From Gnetum montanum (Eukaryota; Streptophyta; Gnetopsida; Gnetales; Gnetaceae): 64,000 nt of DNA. Under the pieces are notes generated by a model. It had not been told where the DNA came from. It searched no databases and was given only the letters and a program-made list of their open reading frames with translations. The translations under genes were made by a program, and so were the position numbers. Of the stretch, positions 11,810 through 23,129 are shown one piece after another. Where the stretch lies: positions 802,543 to 866,542 of the forward strand of contig MNCI01025089.1 in assembly GCA_015680685.1 (NCBI GenBank), in the 5' to 3' direction. Each line of letters opens with the position of its first letter. The first letter of the stretch is position 1.

Positions 11810-13480
11810 GGAACTACGTTGGGCTAGCGTAGTTCCTCGGAATTTTAGTGTAGTTCCATGTTTGAAACTACGTTCAGCGTAGCTGCTCGTGGGTTTTGGT
11901 GTGAGTGGACTTTTGCAGCTGAGTTGTGGCCATGCGGGTCTGCAGAGGAACGTTGCCAGACACCAAAGGCGAGCAATGGCGGCAGGCACGCGGGGGTTTG
12001 AAAATCACGGCGGCCAGGTGAATCAGACAGCAATGGCAGGTGGCCCTAATGCGGGCCTGCACGGCCATGCAAAAGGGCTGCAAGGCGTCGTATTGGGTTG
12101 GGTGGCCTGCCAACCAAGTGGCAACAGTTTTTTTTTATATGTGTATATATATAATTTTGACATATGTTTTATACTTATATTTACATTAGTAACTTATAGA
12201 TTGAATTTTCTTATGTCTTTCAGGTAAGGCTAGAAAAGGTTTTACATCAAGCATTGGCGATGGTTAAAACTCTTCTAAAATAATCTTATCTGTATAAGTA
12301 TTGACTACTTGAAGTCTATGCCACAAGATCTTACTGTACGGAGGATAAGAAAAGATTTTATCATCAAGGTTAAGCACTTTATTATAATGTAATCTTTCTT
12401 GCAGTTTATTCAATACTATTTTTGGAGCAACTATGACTAAACTATAGAAAAATAGTTAGATCCTTCTCTTTACTGGAGCAATTGTGAGTATGGCGCGGCT
12501 TAATGTTGTTGTAAATGTAAAAACTTTGCTTCAATTGTTCTTTTAAGAGATTATAACTTTTGAATTTCTCCTGGTTTGTTCCGACACATCCTGACAATGC
12601 CACGATCGCCAACTTTTTGGCTTGTCTGTGTTCGTTATTGGATCCTATGATAGTTTGCTTCCATAAAAATTCCTTTTTGAGTGTTTTCCATGGTAACAGG
12701 GTTGCATGAATTTACCTAAAATTTCAGTTTCCAGTAAAAGGGAGAGGGTGCTAAGGTTCTTGGGTAGTCCAGTTGGAAATAATTTGTTTCATGGTTTTCA
12801 AGTGGACTATGTTGGGCCCATTGGTGACTACGCTGGCCCAATGTAGTCACACCGTAGTCAAGGCTATAATTGTCAAAAATGGTGAGAAAAGATAAGTTCC
12901 ATGGTTAGACAGCCCTTGGTAAGGTTTTAGGATTGATTTGGGCCTTTTACTATCAATTTTGGTCAACTTGGAGTGAACTATGCTATCCTAGCGTATTGTA
13001 AATCCCCTTCAGCGTAGTTGAGGTTTGAAAGTGAAAATATGGTGAATTTCAGCTCAATTCCATGGTGGTCCCAATGTGTTCTGCCAAAGTCTTGTAGCTG
13101 GAGATCGCATTTTATTGGTTGGATTTGACTTAGTTTGAGTTCCAAAATGTGGATTACGTTGGCAGCATCACTGACTACGTTTTATTGGTTGGATTTGACT
13201 TAGTTTGAGTTCCAAAATGTGGATTACGTTGGCAGCATCACTGACTACGCTAGCCTAGCGTAGTCAAAATTTTTTCTTAGCGTAGTTGATACTTTCAGAT
13301 ATAAAATATAGGTTTTCATGGTTAAAATAGGTTAAGGTTCTAAGGTTTACCAAAAGTGAATTTAGGTATTTTTGGTAATTTTTGTTTAGTTTTTTATGGA
13401 TTACCTTGGGCCTAGTAGTGACTATGCTGGCCTAGGGTAGTCACACCATCTCGCCAATGTAGTTGAGGTTTGGAAATGGT
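11810..13480. repeat. Palindrome-rich degenerate repeat array of E3
   Basis: The word ACTACGCTGGCC / AGCGTAGTC recurs at about 11815, 11868, 12805-12860, 12975-13030, 13150, 13220-13290 and 13400-13470, in repeats of roughly 200 bp. The best case (13243-13265) is a near-perfect palindrome with 11-nt arms, GACTACGCTAG and CTAGCGTAGTC. In E3 (minus) order it lies between protease and the expected pol position, the same place as the 48.8-52.5 kb array in E2. The part from 12140 to 12700 holds few words and is otherwise unassigned. Confidence 0.6.
13111..13250. repeat. Exact 70-bp tandem duplication
   Basis: Two units, 13111-13180 and 13181-13250, each begin TTTATTGGTTGGATTTGACT. They differ only at the last base, so the duplication is recent relative to the surrounding array. 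Confidence 0.9.
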
Positions 13481-13490
13481 AAAAAAAAAT

Positions 13491-13507
13491 TATTTTTTTA
13501 TTTTTTT
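13491..13507 (-). other. Possible poly(A) tail of the translocator pseudogene
   Basis: The plus strand reads T-rich (TATTTTTTTATTTTTTT), i.e. an A-tract on the minus strand about 265 bp beyond the end of the translocator reading frame. This is where the tail of a retrocopied mRNA would be. Confidence 0.45.
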
Positions 13508-13771
13508 AAGAGATTAAAATTTATTGTTTATTAGAAAGGATAGTCAATAGGAACCCTTTGAGAATTATCAAGATCTTAGCAATAGTAAAAGTAGAAAATT
13601 TATTGCTAAAATCATAATATCTTAAGGAAATTCCTATATTTTCAAAATGATTGGAATAAAATGCACAAATGGAAATCAATGTCTACCAATTGCATCCATC
13701 GCGTGTATAAGAGAATTAAGCTTTTCTACAATTCCTAATCCACTGTGATTGTTAAAGCTGTTACTTCTCTT

Positions 13772-15950
13772 GGTTTATGCTACCTTTGATTTCAATTTTG
13801 CTTCCTCCATCTTGGCCTTTATGAGTGAATAGAGTGCACCACCTATTATTGCTATGCTTGTTCCAATCATAGTTTGGGTTGAAATTTTGTTGCCAAACAC
13901 TGCAATTGAAAATTCAATAACAAACACCTGTTTCATGACATTGAAAACTGCATGGGTTAGTGGGTCCACACACTCCAATCTATTGTTAGCAAGCTAGTTG
14001 TAAAGGTGATAGAACATTTCATCCCAGAAAAGATCAAAAAGGAATTTGATTCGTGGAATGTGATATTGAATGTGTTTGGGTACATGTGCCTCAAGAAAAT
14101 GTGGGGATGTGATAGAGAAATTTTAAATATATTAGTTTTTTAAAAAAATTAAATCTCATGTATCATAAGAAAACATTGTAGAATATAGAACAAGTACAAT
14201 GTAAATCCAAAATATTGTTAATGCTTAAAAATTGCACAGAAGATTACAATATCACCATTAAACTGAAGCAAGAAAATTTGCAAAGGTATGGAGGACATCA
14301 AATCCATTTCCTTACTCAAGAGCCATAATCCAGCTAAACATATAATTTCTGCAACAAACAAAATGACACCAGTAAAATAAAACCCTTTTGTTACTCATTT
14401 TAATCTTTCCAAGAATTAATTAAGGCTCAAGCCTCAACCAAATTTATAACAAATCACCTCTCCTAATACTTTTGTTCAATGACCTGTGAGTAGCCGTAGG
14501 GCCATGTTGAAGATGATCACATTATAAGAAAATACAAGTTAACTAAACTAGGCACAACCCACTAACTCACCTCACCTATGATATAGCCATTGGCCATGTG
14601 CTGGTGAGCTTGGTTGGCTCATAAACAATAGATTTTAAAAAAAGATTGTTCATGACTCATGAACCATGACGATGACCCTGTTTTGTTTTTTTCTTTTTTC
14701 AGCAGATATACGAGAAAAAGAGCAAACACCAGCAATGACCAATAAACACGCGTGAATGTGTGAGTCATGGCGGAACCTTTGATGCTCCCAAAGGCCAATC
14801 CATGCAAATGCAATGTTTACCCCGCACGCTCCGTCCCAAACTTGGCCCTTCGGCCTTCGGTTACCAACGTAGCCCTTTAACTGATTTCCGTGTGTTTGTT
14901 TATTCTTTCGTACTTCCTTGTTTTCTGTGGTCTGTCATGCCGATGCCATAAATCTTGATTGCTTGCTGGCCAATTAAGCATGAAATGAAGTTTCTCGTAA
15001 GATTCAGAGCACGAAAAGAAAGGTAAGATTTTAATGCACAATGCAGACATCAGAGAAAGGAAAGAATAATATGAGGCGAGTCAAGGAAATGTATATGTAC
15101 AGACAAAATTTCATTGGAAATTATGAAATACGTCCCATTGAAGAATTAATTCGTTTCTGTACATGCTGCTCCCCGAATCCAACGCAAACAGTTTTGTACG
15201 TGTGCCCCTGAATCCAACGCGAACAGTTCCTCAAAATTTATCCAAAATCTCAAACCTGGAGTGCATAGGAATTTGCCCATGCCAACATTGCCTATGCCCA
15301 TGCCAACATTAGCAATGGCATCAGCAAACCCATGTTGAGCCAATTTTGGCCCATCAATAAGAACCGTAGGAGGAAGGCACACGAACATGGAGATAATCGA
15401 AATATAAACGTATACATTTGTGCTGTCCATGCCTATCATGGCTTTTTCCGAGTATATGCTTCGGTATGTGCAAGCAATATTTGAAATCATTGCAATAATA
15501 AAACCAGCCCAGTTCTATCAATGAGGCCATAGACACACCAAGCACAAGAAGTGCCAATGACAGCCATAACGGCAGAGAAATATTATGACCATGTACCAAT
15601 TGGGAAGCCGCAGCATTGAAGAAGGCTCCAGAGCGCTAATTGTGCGGGTAAATGAAACAGCAACTGTCGCACAAGGCATATTCGTCATTACATGGCCTAA
15701 AGAATGACAAAATGCCAGAGGCACAAGCAACCAAAAGAGTTCTTTGGCCATCGATGCACATTTTGGAAGACTACGCAGGGCCACACCAGTGACAAGCGAT
15801 CCCCCAGCACAGTTGGGATTGGTAGGCTTTGAAAATATTAATTTTTTTTTGAAATCGCTCTGTTGAGAATCAACGAGGAATATGCAAAGGCCAGGAAGTG
15901 GATGGCACAAGAAGAATGTACACCGGCTGCAAGGTAAAGTTACGGCTGGT
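13772..15950 (-). pseudogene. TPT: Chloroplast triose-phosphate/phosphate translocator pseudogene
   Basis: The source gene encodes the inner-envelope antiporter that exports triose phosphate from chloroplasts in exchange for phosphate. On the minus strand I read an I-H-F-L block (about 15895), SLGHVMTN and [15 protein letters not shown] (about 15690-15620), [17 protein letters not shown] (about 15540), [20 protein letters not shown] (15490), [30 protein letters not shown] (about 15330), then after an insertion DLFW..MFYHLYN (about 14030), [17 protein letters not shown] (about 13950) and [16 protein letters not shown] to the C-terminal [13 protein letters not shown]. Frameshifts near 15600 and 15480 and a TAG at the Gln of HLYNQ break it. 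Blocks known to lie in separate exons of plant TPT genes are contiguous, so it looks retrocopied. The transit peptide and first membrane spans are not recognisable. Confidence 0.8.
14040..15275. mobile_element. About 1.2-kb insertion in the translocator pseudogene, 9-bp flanking repeats
   Basis: AGGAATTTG occurs at 14040-14048 and again at 15267-15275. On the minus strand both are CAAATTCCT, within the GKF-L codons, and the reading frame resumes directly after the second copy. This looks like a 9-bp target-site duplication rather than an intron, since no GT/AG pair fits. The termini are not obviously inverted repeats. The interior has a CpG-richer block (14750-14950) and a 21-bp imperfect repeat at 15173 and 15208. 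The element class is unknown; 9-bp duplications are typical of Mutator-like elements. Confidence 0.5.
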
Positions 15951-16660
15951 CAGAAATTACTCCACGCAAACCCATGTTAAACAGTAAAAGTAATATGAGG
16001 GAAAACAAAAAGGCAGGTTAAAATGCAGAAAGAAGAGAAAGATGCATGGCTTGGATTTACAAGGAAAGGGCATCGGCGTTGTTGGTAAGCTTGGCAACAT
16101 TGGAAGTAGGAGTAATGATGGAGCAACAGAGTAGCTCGGCAGAGGAGATGGCGGGAGAGAGTTAAGCTGGGCAGGATCAGGTAAAGACCAGGAAGCTTCA
16201 TTGAAGAATAGGTTGTTAACATTGGATAACTTTGTTCTTTCCCTCGACATGTCACATTCCTCCAAGCCAATACGTTGGAGACGTTGGTGTTTGGGCTACG
16301 TGGCCCCTTCCAAGGCTGCGGCCCTACAACAAGTATCCTTCTTTTCATTTTTTATTATTTTTTTGGTTGTGAAGGTGCTCTTGCAAGCAGCGGCCGGTGA
16401 CTCTAGATCTGGTAGTGGCGACAGCGAGCGACGCCAGATCTGGATGCAGCGAAGGCGGTGCAGCAGACGGGAGCTGCTGTTGCAGCTTTGAGGAGTGGTA
16501 AACGATGGTGCCGCAAAGGTGTGGCTGGCGATATGGGTTTTCACGAGGACGGTAGATGGATCTACGTGATGGCATGGTGGGGATTAGTAGTGGCACCAGG
16601 CTCCTGTATGCCATGCGGTCGATAATGGAGAGGAATGCCAAAGGCAGGCTCAGCTTCCTG
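15951..16660. other. GC-richer unassigned segment upstream of the pseudogene
   Basis: A CpG-richer stretch in which several overlapping minus-strand ORFs are Ser/Pro/Leu-rich. It could be the decayed 5' part of the translocator transcript (transit peptide), but I cannot align it to one. A minus-strand stretch FLFFLHFN at about 16035 faintly recalls the first membrane span of the translocator. Confidence 0.25.
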
Positions 16661-17170
16661 CTGTAGGAGCTCTCCGCAGGGCTTGCTCCACCCTCTGTAG
16701 GGTCTGTGCTACCCTTCCAAGGGCCTTTGTGTTCATGATAGATCTTTCAACTTTATTATATAGAATATAGATCAAGCCCCATTGAACATTATAGATCAAG
16801 CCCCATTGAACATTATATTAATGCTAAAAAAATCATGACCAAGAAATACGTTTATTCATGAAAATTCATGATAGATCTTTCAACTTTAGTTCATAAGGTC
16901 AAGCAAAAGGCCACTTGTTAAAAAATGCCCAAAGATGAAGTTAGCTAAAATTGAATATATCAATCCAAAACATGTTAATACTAAGACTTCATAGGCAAGG
17001 CATTATTTTCTAATTGAGGAAATAATAAGTGAACATAGTTATTTTTATGGTTGGTTCACATAGAACAAATTCTCTTTTGATATTTGATAATGTAAAGTGG
17101 CAAGACAAAAATCACAAAAAGTAGCATAATTATGAACAAGGCAAATAGGTTGTAATGCATGCATAAGAGA
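16661..17170. mobile_element. E3 spacer with short exact duplications
   Basis: Non-coding. The 24-bp unit ATAGATCAAGCCCCATTGAA... is duplicated exactly in tandem at 16767-16790 and 16791-16814. A second 24-bp sequence starting TTCATGATAGATCTTTCAAC occurs at 16732-16755 and 16865-16888. I see no gene. Confidence 0.6.
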
Positions 17171-17183
17171 AAGAAAGGGAGGT

Positions 17184-17248
17184 CATCGTGTTAACCAATT
17201 TTAGGTCCTAGAAGACCATTAGGTTGCTAATTTTAGGCCTTAGTAGGC
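17184..17248 (-). repeat. Two subrepeats of the 29-33-bp family (E3)
   Basis: CATCGTGTTAACCAATTTTAGG and CATTAGGTTGCTAATTTTAGG head two adjacent units of about 33 bp, related to the repeats at 10820. They lie just beyond protease in the minus-strand order, as 42986-43140 does in E2. Confidence 0.6.
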
Positions 17249-17399
17249 TATTGTCCATACGTTGTCCAGCAAGTATGGGATGCTTTCAAAAGAGCATATA
17301 AGAATAAAACCAACAATGCAACATGATATAATGTCGTGAAAGTAAACCAACAACTATTAGCCAAAAAAGGGATAAGACATTTACTGCAAACTTGTTGCT

Positions 17400-18821
17400 T
17401 GATCTTTGATAGATCGATGAGCTTTCCTTATGTGATCTTGGTTTCACAATTTTCCTTATTCAAAATGGCAATTGGTAGGTGCTGTTGTTGATCATTTAGC
17501 ATCTTAGAATTGTTGTTGCTAGTATTATAGTTGTTGTTATTGGTGGCCCCAGTCTGAGTGTTAGGATTTTCCTCTTCAAACTCCACCTCCAAACCTTAGT
17601 CTATGTTCACCTAGTTAACAAATGGTATTAACACATTGTCTCCATGGATCACGATTTTCCCTCCCTCATATGAAAAATGGATCTCCTAATGTATAGGGGA
17701 TGAAATTGCCTAAAGCTTCACTAACCATGATGTCGCTAACATCATGCTGAAGCTAGGTATCTCTTCAACCACTAGGAAGTGGGTGGATGTGTGAAATTGC
17801 TCTCTAGTTATGAAATCTAAGGAGATGGAACCTCGCACTACTACTCGTGAGCCATTAAATGACTTGAGTGCTAAGGTAGTGGTTATTTGAATGTTCTTAG
17901 TTAAGCCTAGCTTATCAACTATGGAAAATGGTATTATGTTAGTGGCCTTCCCATCATCCACATGAACATGGTGAACTTTGTATCTACTAGTACATATAGT
18001 AATAAGTAATAAGAAGAGGAGAAAATAGCATTTCTCCACTTTGAGAGTCAATCTTCACTTCACTATCGCAAAAGTTAAGCATTGGTTGATGTTCGTTTTT
18101 CCTAAGTGAAGCCTACTAAATGACAAAGTGGATTGATTCTTTGTTGGCAGAGATTCCTTTGTTCACAAGGATAGAGGTTAACACCTAAGCTAGTATATCT
18201 CTATAAGCTAGAGAAATCATGACTAGATCATAGAAGTTTGGTGACATGTTCTTTTACTTAAGGGATCATTTGGCTTGGTCCATTGTTGTGAGAAAGCTCT
18301 TCCCCTTGGCTTGTAATGTTCCATTCTTCCTAGAGTTTGTGGCTTAGGTCTTGATCTATGTGCCTTGGGTCCCTTGTTCATGGATTAAGTTGATCTTCGT
18401 GTAGGTTGTTTCAAAGCCTTTTATCATTGGTTACTTTTAGTGGACTTTGTTGTAGGTTCGGCAACAAGTAAATTTCATTGTTGTTGAGAAGATGGTTTCT
18501 TGCTAACCTTTCAGTTATGGGTCACTATAGGTGGGCTCTGGTGATGGGTTGTTATGGGCTTACTTATTGAAGGTGAAGGGACTCGGATAATGAATGGTTT
18601 CCTAGGATTTGGAAAATTAGCCACTCACTGATTATGTTGTGATGTTGAAACAACTGAAGGTGAGACATGTATGATAAAAGGCTTCTTAGAGGCTAGAGGA
18701 GGTGGTACCTATATAATGAAGGGCTCTCTAGGATTTTTTTTTTGGGGCTATGGTGGTACTTTGATGACAAATGGTTCCTTAGGATGACAAACTATTCTAA
18801 GATCTCAAAGAGCTTTAAAAG
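17400..18821 (-). pseudogene. 3' gag and protease of minus-strand T element E3
   Basis: The minus-strand continuation of the gag that begins at 30635, separated from it by element F. The gag tail (about 18821-18100) aligns with E1 gag at about 3260-3640. The protease at 18051-17710 is the cleanest copy in the window: VHVDDGKATNIIPFSIVDKL (active-site D-D-G), ALKSFNGSRVVVRGSISLDF and FLVVEE. The terminal ILGRPW signature is degraded to MMLATSW. A weakened tail runs to about 17400. Loss of the ILGRPW glycine/arginine and multiple stops in gag make it non-functional. Confidence 0.75.
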
Positions 18822-18826
18822 GCAAC

Positions 18827-19710
18827 TGATGAGCCATATTTGGCCTATCTTTGATATCGAATATCTGATATTAGAGCCTTGATATCAAATACGTGATATT
18901 GGGTCCTAAGATGCAATGTAAAATATTCGATATTGCAGGGTGTGTGTCGGCCTATAAATAAAGTGCTTAAGCACATAGTTTGTAATAGGTCTTTGTCATA
19001 GCATAGTAAAGATCTTGCAATTTCTTTTCCCCAAAGTTAAAATATTTTCCAAAGTGTCCATAGCAGGAGTCATTGAGTGTATGGATTTTTATTTGAGCAC
19101 TATTGTACTTGAGTGTGATAGCATGTGTGGCAATAAAGATGAGCTTTCTGATCAAACATTGTAGCACCTTGACTAACTTAAATATTTTATTCATGCATTT
19201 AATGTTTTGTGTAATTTCATTTAGTACTACTAAGTAATTAAGCTAAAGTAAGCTAGCTAGATTAAAAAACAGTTAATTAAGCACATAAGTATGATCGCTT
19301 CGAGCATGCATATGATGCTTGGTAATCCTAGCAATGCTTAACATTTGGTAACCTAGTAGCATTATATGTGTTTAGGATGTGCACAAAAAGTGGGACTGGA
19401 TACTTATGTTAGGATAGTTAGTTATTAATTAGCAATTAGATTAGTTTAATTGATTTATAAATTGAGTTTCAACCTATTGTTAATCATAGATGAATAAAAT
19501 ATAAAATAATAAAAATCATGTGCCTCAATTACACTTAACCATACAATTAAACTCCATAAGTGTATTTGAGAAGACAATGATTGTCACTGTTAGTTATCAC
19601 ATCCTAGAAATATTGTACGTAGGAACTTAAGGTCTATAGATTTTGACTAGATTACACGTGAATGCTTGTGATTTGTATGGTTGGGCATTGAGGTACCTCA
19701 CCTCTCATCA
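18827..19710 (+). repeat. 5' LTR of element F
   Basis: It begins TGATGAG and ends CTCTCATCA. The U3 contains repeated GATATC/GATATT words (18858-18940). A TATA-like CCTATAAATAAA lies at about 18950. Downstream are CCAAAGTGTCCATAGCAGGA, CAATAAAGATGAGCTTTC and GGTAATCCTAGCAATG, all shared with the 3' LTR. Confidence 0.85.
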
Positions 19711-19730
19711 TTAGCATTGTTGTTGGGGAC
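19711..19730 (+). other. Degenerate primer-binding site of F
   Basis: TTAGCATTGTTGTTGGGGAC follows the LTR directly and corresponds to TTGGTGCCATTGCCAGGGAT in element G. The G version resembles the tRNA-Asp-type PBS common in plant Ty3/gypsy elements. The differences in F are mostly C-to-T or G-to-A. Confidence 0.55.
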
Positions 19731-19873
19731 TTGTAGTTGTTCTATGCACTATCTAGAACTTAGTGAAAAAAATTATGAAGGATCATTGAAACAAATCCTA
19801 AAGCCATATCATACATTAAAATAGCTAAAAAAATATTAAGAAGCAAACTACATTTCTTGTTTTCTAACATAAG

Positions 19874-22170
19874 ATGTCTTCTTCTCATAGGAGTGATTTT
19901 TCACCCAAGTATAACAAACTAAATTAGTAGGTTCCCCAACAATACAAAGTGATATACACTCATTCTAATTAGTATGTATCCAATTTCATCTTCATCCTAT
20001 ATCAGGATGAATTGCTATGGTGGTGTAACATGGAGGGCAACATTACATTGCTGCTCAATCGATCCATTCCTACAATGCTTCAACAAACTTTGATATGCTT
20101 GGGCACCCAAGGGCTTCATGCTAAATATGTTGTGTAGGATAGTAATGCTAGGGATTACCATCTCATAGATGCACAATTCCTAAGGGACCAACAATTAGAG
20201 CAACATTATGAATCTACAAAGGAAATGTGGTCCAATGATTTCCCATTCCTGACATACGATAAAGATGGTAGAGAATCCTTCTCTAGGGATTTTCCATTCA
20301 CAGAAACTCCTCTCTTTGACTTTGGTGATGAAGGTCAAAACCAGAACTTGCAGTCCATAGTTGACAATCTTGGTTTTGGCAAGAATGGATCCAATGACAA
20401 AGAGAGATCCAAGGAGGAGAGTCATGGTAGGGTTGTGGACAAGAAACATGATCATGATTATGGTCACGACCACTGAAGGGGGGGAAACAAGCACTATGAG
20501 GATGCTATTCCTCCTTCTTCTTCACCTTCGTTGTCATCTTCCTCTTCTAGCTTTGAATGCAACTGTAGGAGGCACGATAGTGGTGAAGGTGACTGGCGGG
20601 ACTGAGATGATCATAGGGACCATTGGGCAAGTCAAGATTTTGGATATGGACATTTAAGAGAAGCCCATTGCCAAGAATGAATGGGTAGTAGAGGGCATCA
20701 TATGCAGTAGAATCATGGCCTTGATGAGCCTTTTCTTACTACCCAAATCATGCTAAACATTGTAGAGGTAGTGAGAATTCATACAAGGCACGTGAAAGAT
20801 AGTCTGATCAAGAAACTAGACATGAACAATATCCTTATGTTCAAAGGGGGATATAACTAAGATCTATAGAATCATCTTTAGGCTTTCCGCAACAGCTATG
20901 CCTTGCAAAATATAGAAAATGACTTGCAAAAGCTTAAGTTGTTTCCCAGAACACTCATCAAAGAATTAGAAAACTAGTATTGGTCCTTAGAACCCAAATC
21001 CATTAGAGAGTGGAGTACAATGCTCAAACTATTTAATGAAAAATATCAAATGTACTCCTAAGTGTCCAACTTGAAGAGGTAGATCCAAGGATGGAAACAA
21101 GGGACACATGAACCCTTGGATGCTACCATGGATCAATACTATTCTGTATTGCATAGATGTCCTAGCCATGTTTACTGTCAACAAGAGCACTTTGCCATAT
21201 CATAGATGGGCTTTGATCAAAAACAAGGAGGACTCTTGGAGTCTATGTTCATGGGTGATTATTGGAATTAAGAGCCCATAAGATCCAATGGTTGATTGAG
21301 TAGGTAGCAAAAGAAGAAGGAGAGTTCAATTCACAAGAATATAACTATGATCCTTGCATTCACAAGAGGGAGGTTCGATTTTGTGACAATGAGGAGGAAT
21401 CATCACTTGATGAGATGGTGAATTGGAAGACCTTGTTGATTCAAAAATTTACCTTTGAAATTTCATCTAAGGTAGAGTAGTTATGGGAGCCTATGGATAG
21501 TAGATTTTAAGTTGTCCTGAAAATTGTTGAAGAGTCCAAAGAACAAGGTAGTGATCATGATTGCAAGAGGTGAAAAGAAGTTGAATGTGCTAATTAAAGG
21601 GGTAAGGGCAAGATTGCTATAGTAGAGGAAGTTGCAAAAACTAAATTAGATGATGGTGTGTGTGACATCTGAAAATATGAACATCCTAAGGAATGTTGCC
21701 CCATTGTGTTACACTTACAAGAGTCTAAGATGTATGCTCTGAATCCATGACTAAAAAATAGATAAAGACCCAAAATATTGTGTTATCCTCAAGGCAATCT
21801 CAAGTATTTCCATTAGCAAAAATAGTATTATCTAAGTGGAACCCCACCACAACCATATGAGTAGTATTAATAGTGGCAGCAATCATAGTCATGGGCATTA
21901 CTACTACCAAGGCATCAATACCGTTATAGACAACCTAATTGATATGGGTATTATGTTCAACAATCGTTGTTTCCACTTGATTCTTCCAATCACATTTCTA
22001 CTTTCCAACATCACTACTATTCTTCTAAATATTATCAAATATATTCTCTACATTCAAGGGGGATACCAATTTCTATCCTTATCCTCCTCCTATTTTTGCA
22101 CTTGTTCCTCCATCCTCAACATAGCTACTACTTGCTCCATCTATGTAGGATGAACTTCTAGCCTAATTAG
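19874..22170 (+). pseudogene. Gag of element F
   Basis: A broken capsid/nucleocapsid polyprotein. The start is set at the ATG at 19874 (MSSSHRSDFSPKY), the first after the PBS. The open segment 20225-20476 (84 codons) contains NLQSIVDNLGFGKNGS and a His/Asp/Lys-rich tail (HDHDYGHDH). A serine-rich stretch follows (SSSPSLSSSSSSFE, about 20515). The capsid-like core spans about 20820-21180 (ALQNIEND, LFNEKYQMYS). At 21661-21699 there is a zinc knuckle CDI-stop-KYEHPKECC, whose second cysteine is now TGA. Collinear with the gags of D (minus) and G, which helped set the limits. Stops and frameshifts are numerous. Confidence 0.75.
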
Positions 22171-22469
22171 AGCAACATAACACTACCAAGGTCATAAATC
22201 TATGATTGGTTCATTTTTTGAGTGGTTTGGGGTACTAAATCATGTAAAAGACCTTTTTTTTGACATAATAGTCCACCTAAGCCCTCACATACACCTGTGG
22301 TTTGCAACCCTGATTATCCATCTCTCTTTGCATCTAATCCCTTTGTGTCCTTTTCAAATCAAATACCACCTAGATTCCATATTGCTTTGCTCGCTCATGT
22401 TATATCTAATTAGATCTAAGTTGGAAACCTTTCTAGGAAATTAGCTAATCCTAGGTGTCCTCTTATCTA

Positions 22470-22881
22470 TTTATAGATTTCATGGAATGAATCATGTAAA
22501 GCTCTTATTGATTCAAGTTCTAGTATGAACTTGATTTCTCATAATATGTATACTACTTAGAACCTACCTCCTCTCAAAAAGAGAAATATTAGATTGGAAT
22601 TGGCAAACCAATCCATTACTGGTCCATTAGGATTGGTGGAAGACATTGTAACCAGTATTTGTGGATGGTCTTATCCTACTTATTTCCTAGTAATCAAGGT
22701 TGAGAAGTATAAAGGAAACATTCCAATCATTATGGGAAGGGCATGGCTAATCACTGTTGATACAAAAATGGGCATAAGAGATCTTTCCCTGGAGATATTT
22801 AAGGAAAATGCATTTGGAAAGATTGAGAAAAAGCAAGTTCCATGCATTGCATATAGTGATATAGGGTGCAATTTTGTGTAG
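22470..22881 (+). pseudogene. Protease of element F
   Basis: The retropepsin-like domain. The active-site region reads ALIDSSSSMNLIS at 22501, where the family has A-L-[IL]-D-x-G-[AS]-S, so the glycine has become serine. An ILGRPWL-type signature is present as IIMGRAWL (about 22723-22749). An open stretch of 95 codons (22594-22881) covers its second half. It follows gag and precedes RT, as expected. Confidence 0.7.
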
Positions 22882-23129
22882 AAACTCTCGTCCATGAAAT
22901 GAACATCTATTTCCACTTGTAGGTAATGTGCACCTGAAGCAGATATTCAGAGGTATATGTATGTAGCAGCCACAAAACAAAAGGGCACCTACTAGCTAAC
23001 CATTGATTATATCGGCAACACACTTTTCATGGAACCTACTAAGAGTCTAACATGCGCTTATGTTACAGGCATGGATGAACTAGAGAAAGTTCATCACCAA
23101 CTCTCTAATAATGAAAATGATGATACCTA

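Noticed and set aside
12220-12560. Acceptor-like TTTCAG followed by a short coding-like stretch, with two TGGAGCAA(C/T)T(A/G)TGA motifs
   Set aside because: No frame stays open and no product is recognisable; probably spacer of the array.
14040-15275. Intron of the translocator gene
   Set aside because: No GT-AG pair keeps the frame, while a 9-bp direct repeat sits exactly at both breakpoints.
16296-16641. Ser/Arg-rich minus-strand frames that could be a chloroplast transit peptide
   Set aside because: Composition is suggestive, but no frame joins to the translocator blocks and no conserved residue can be used.
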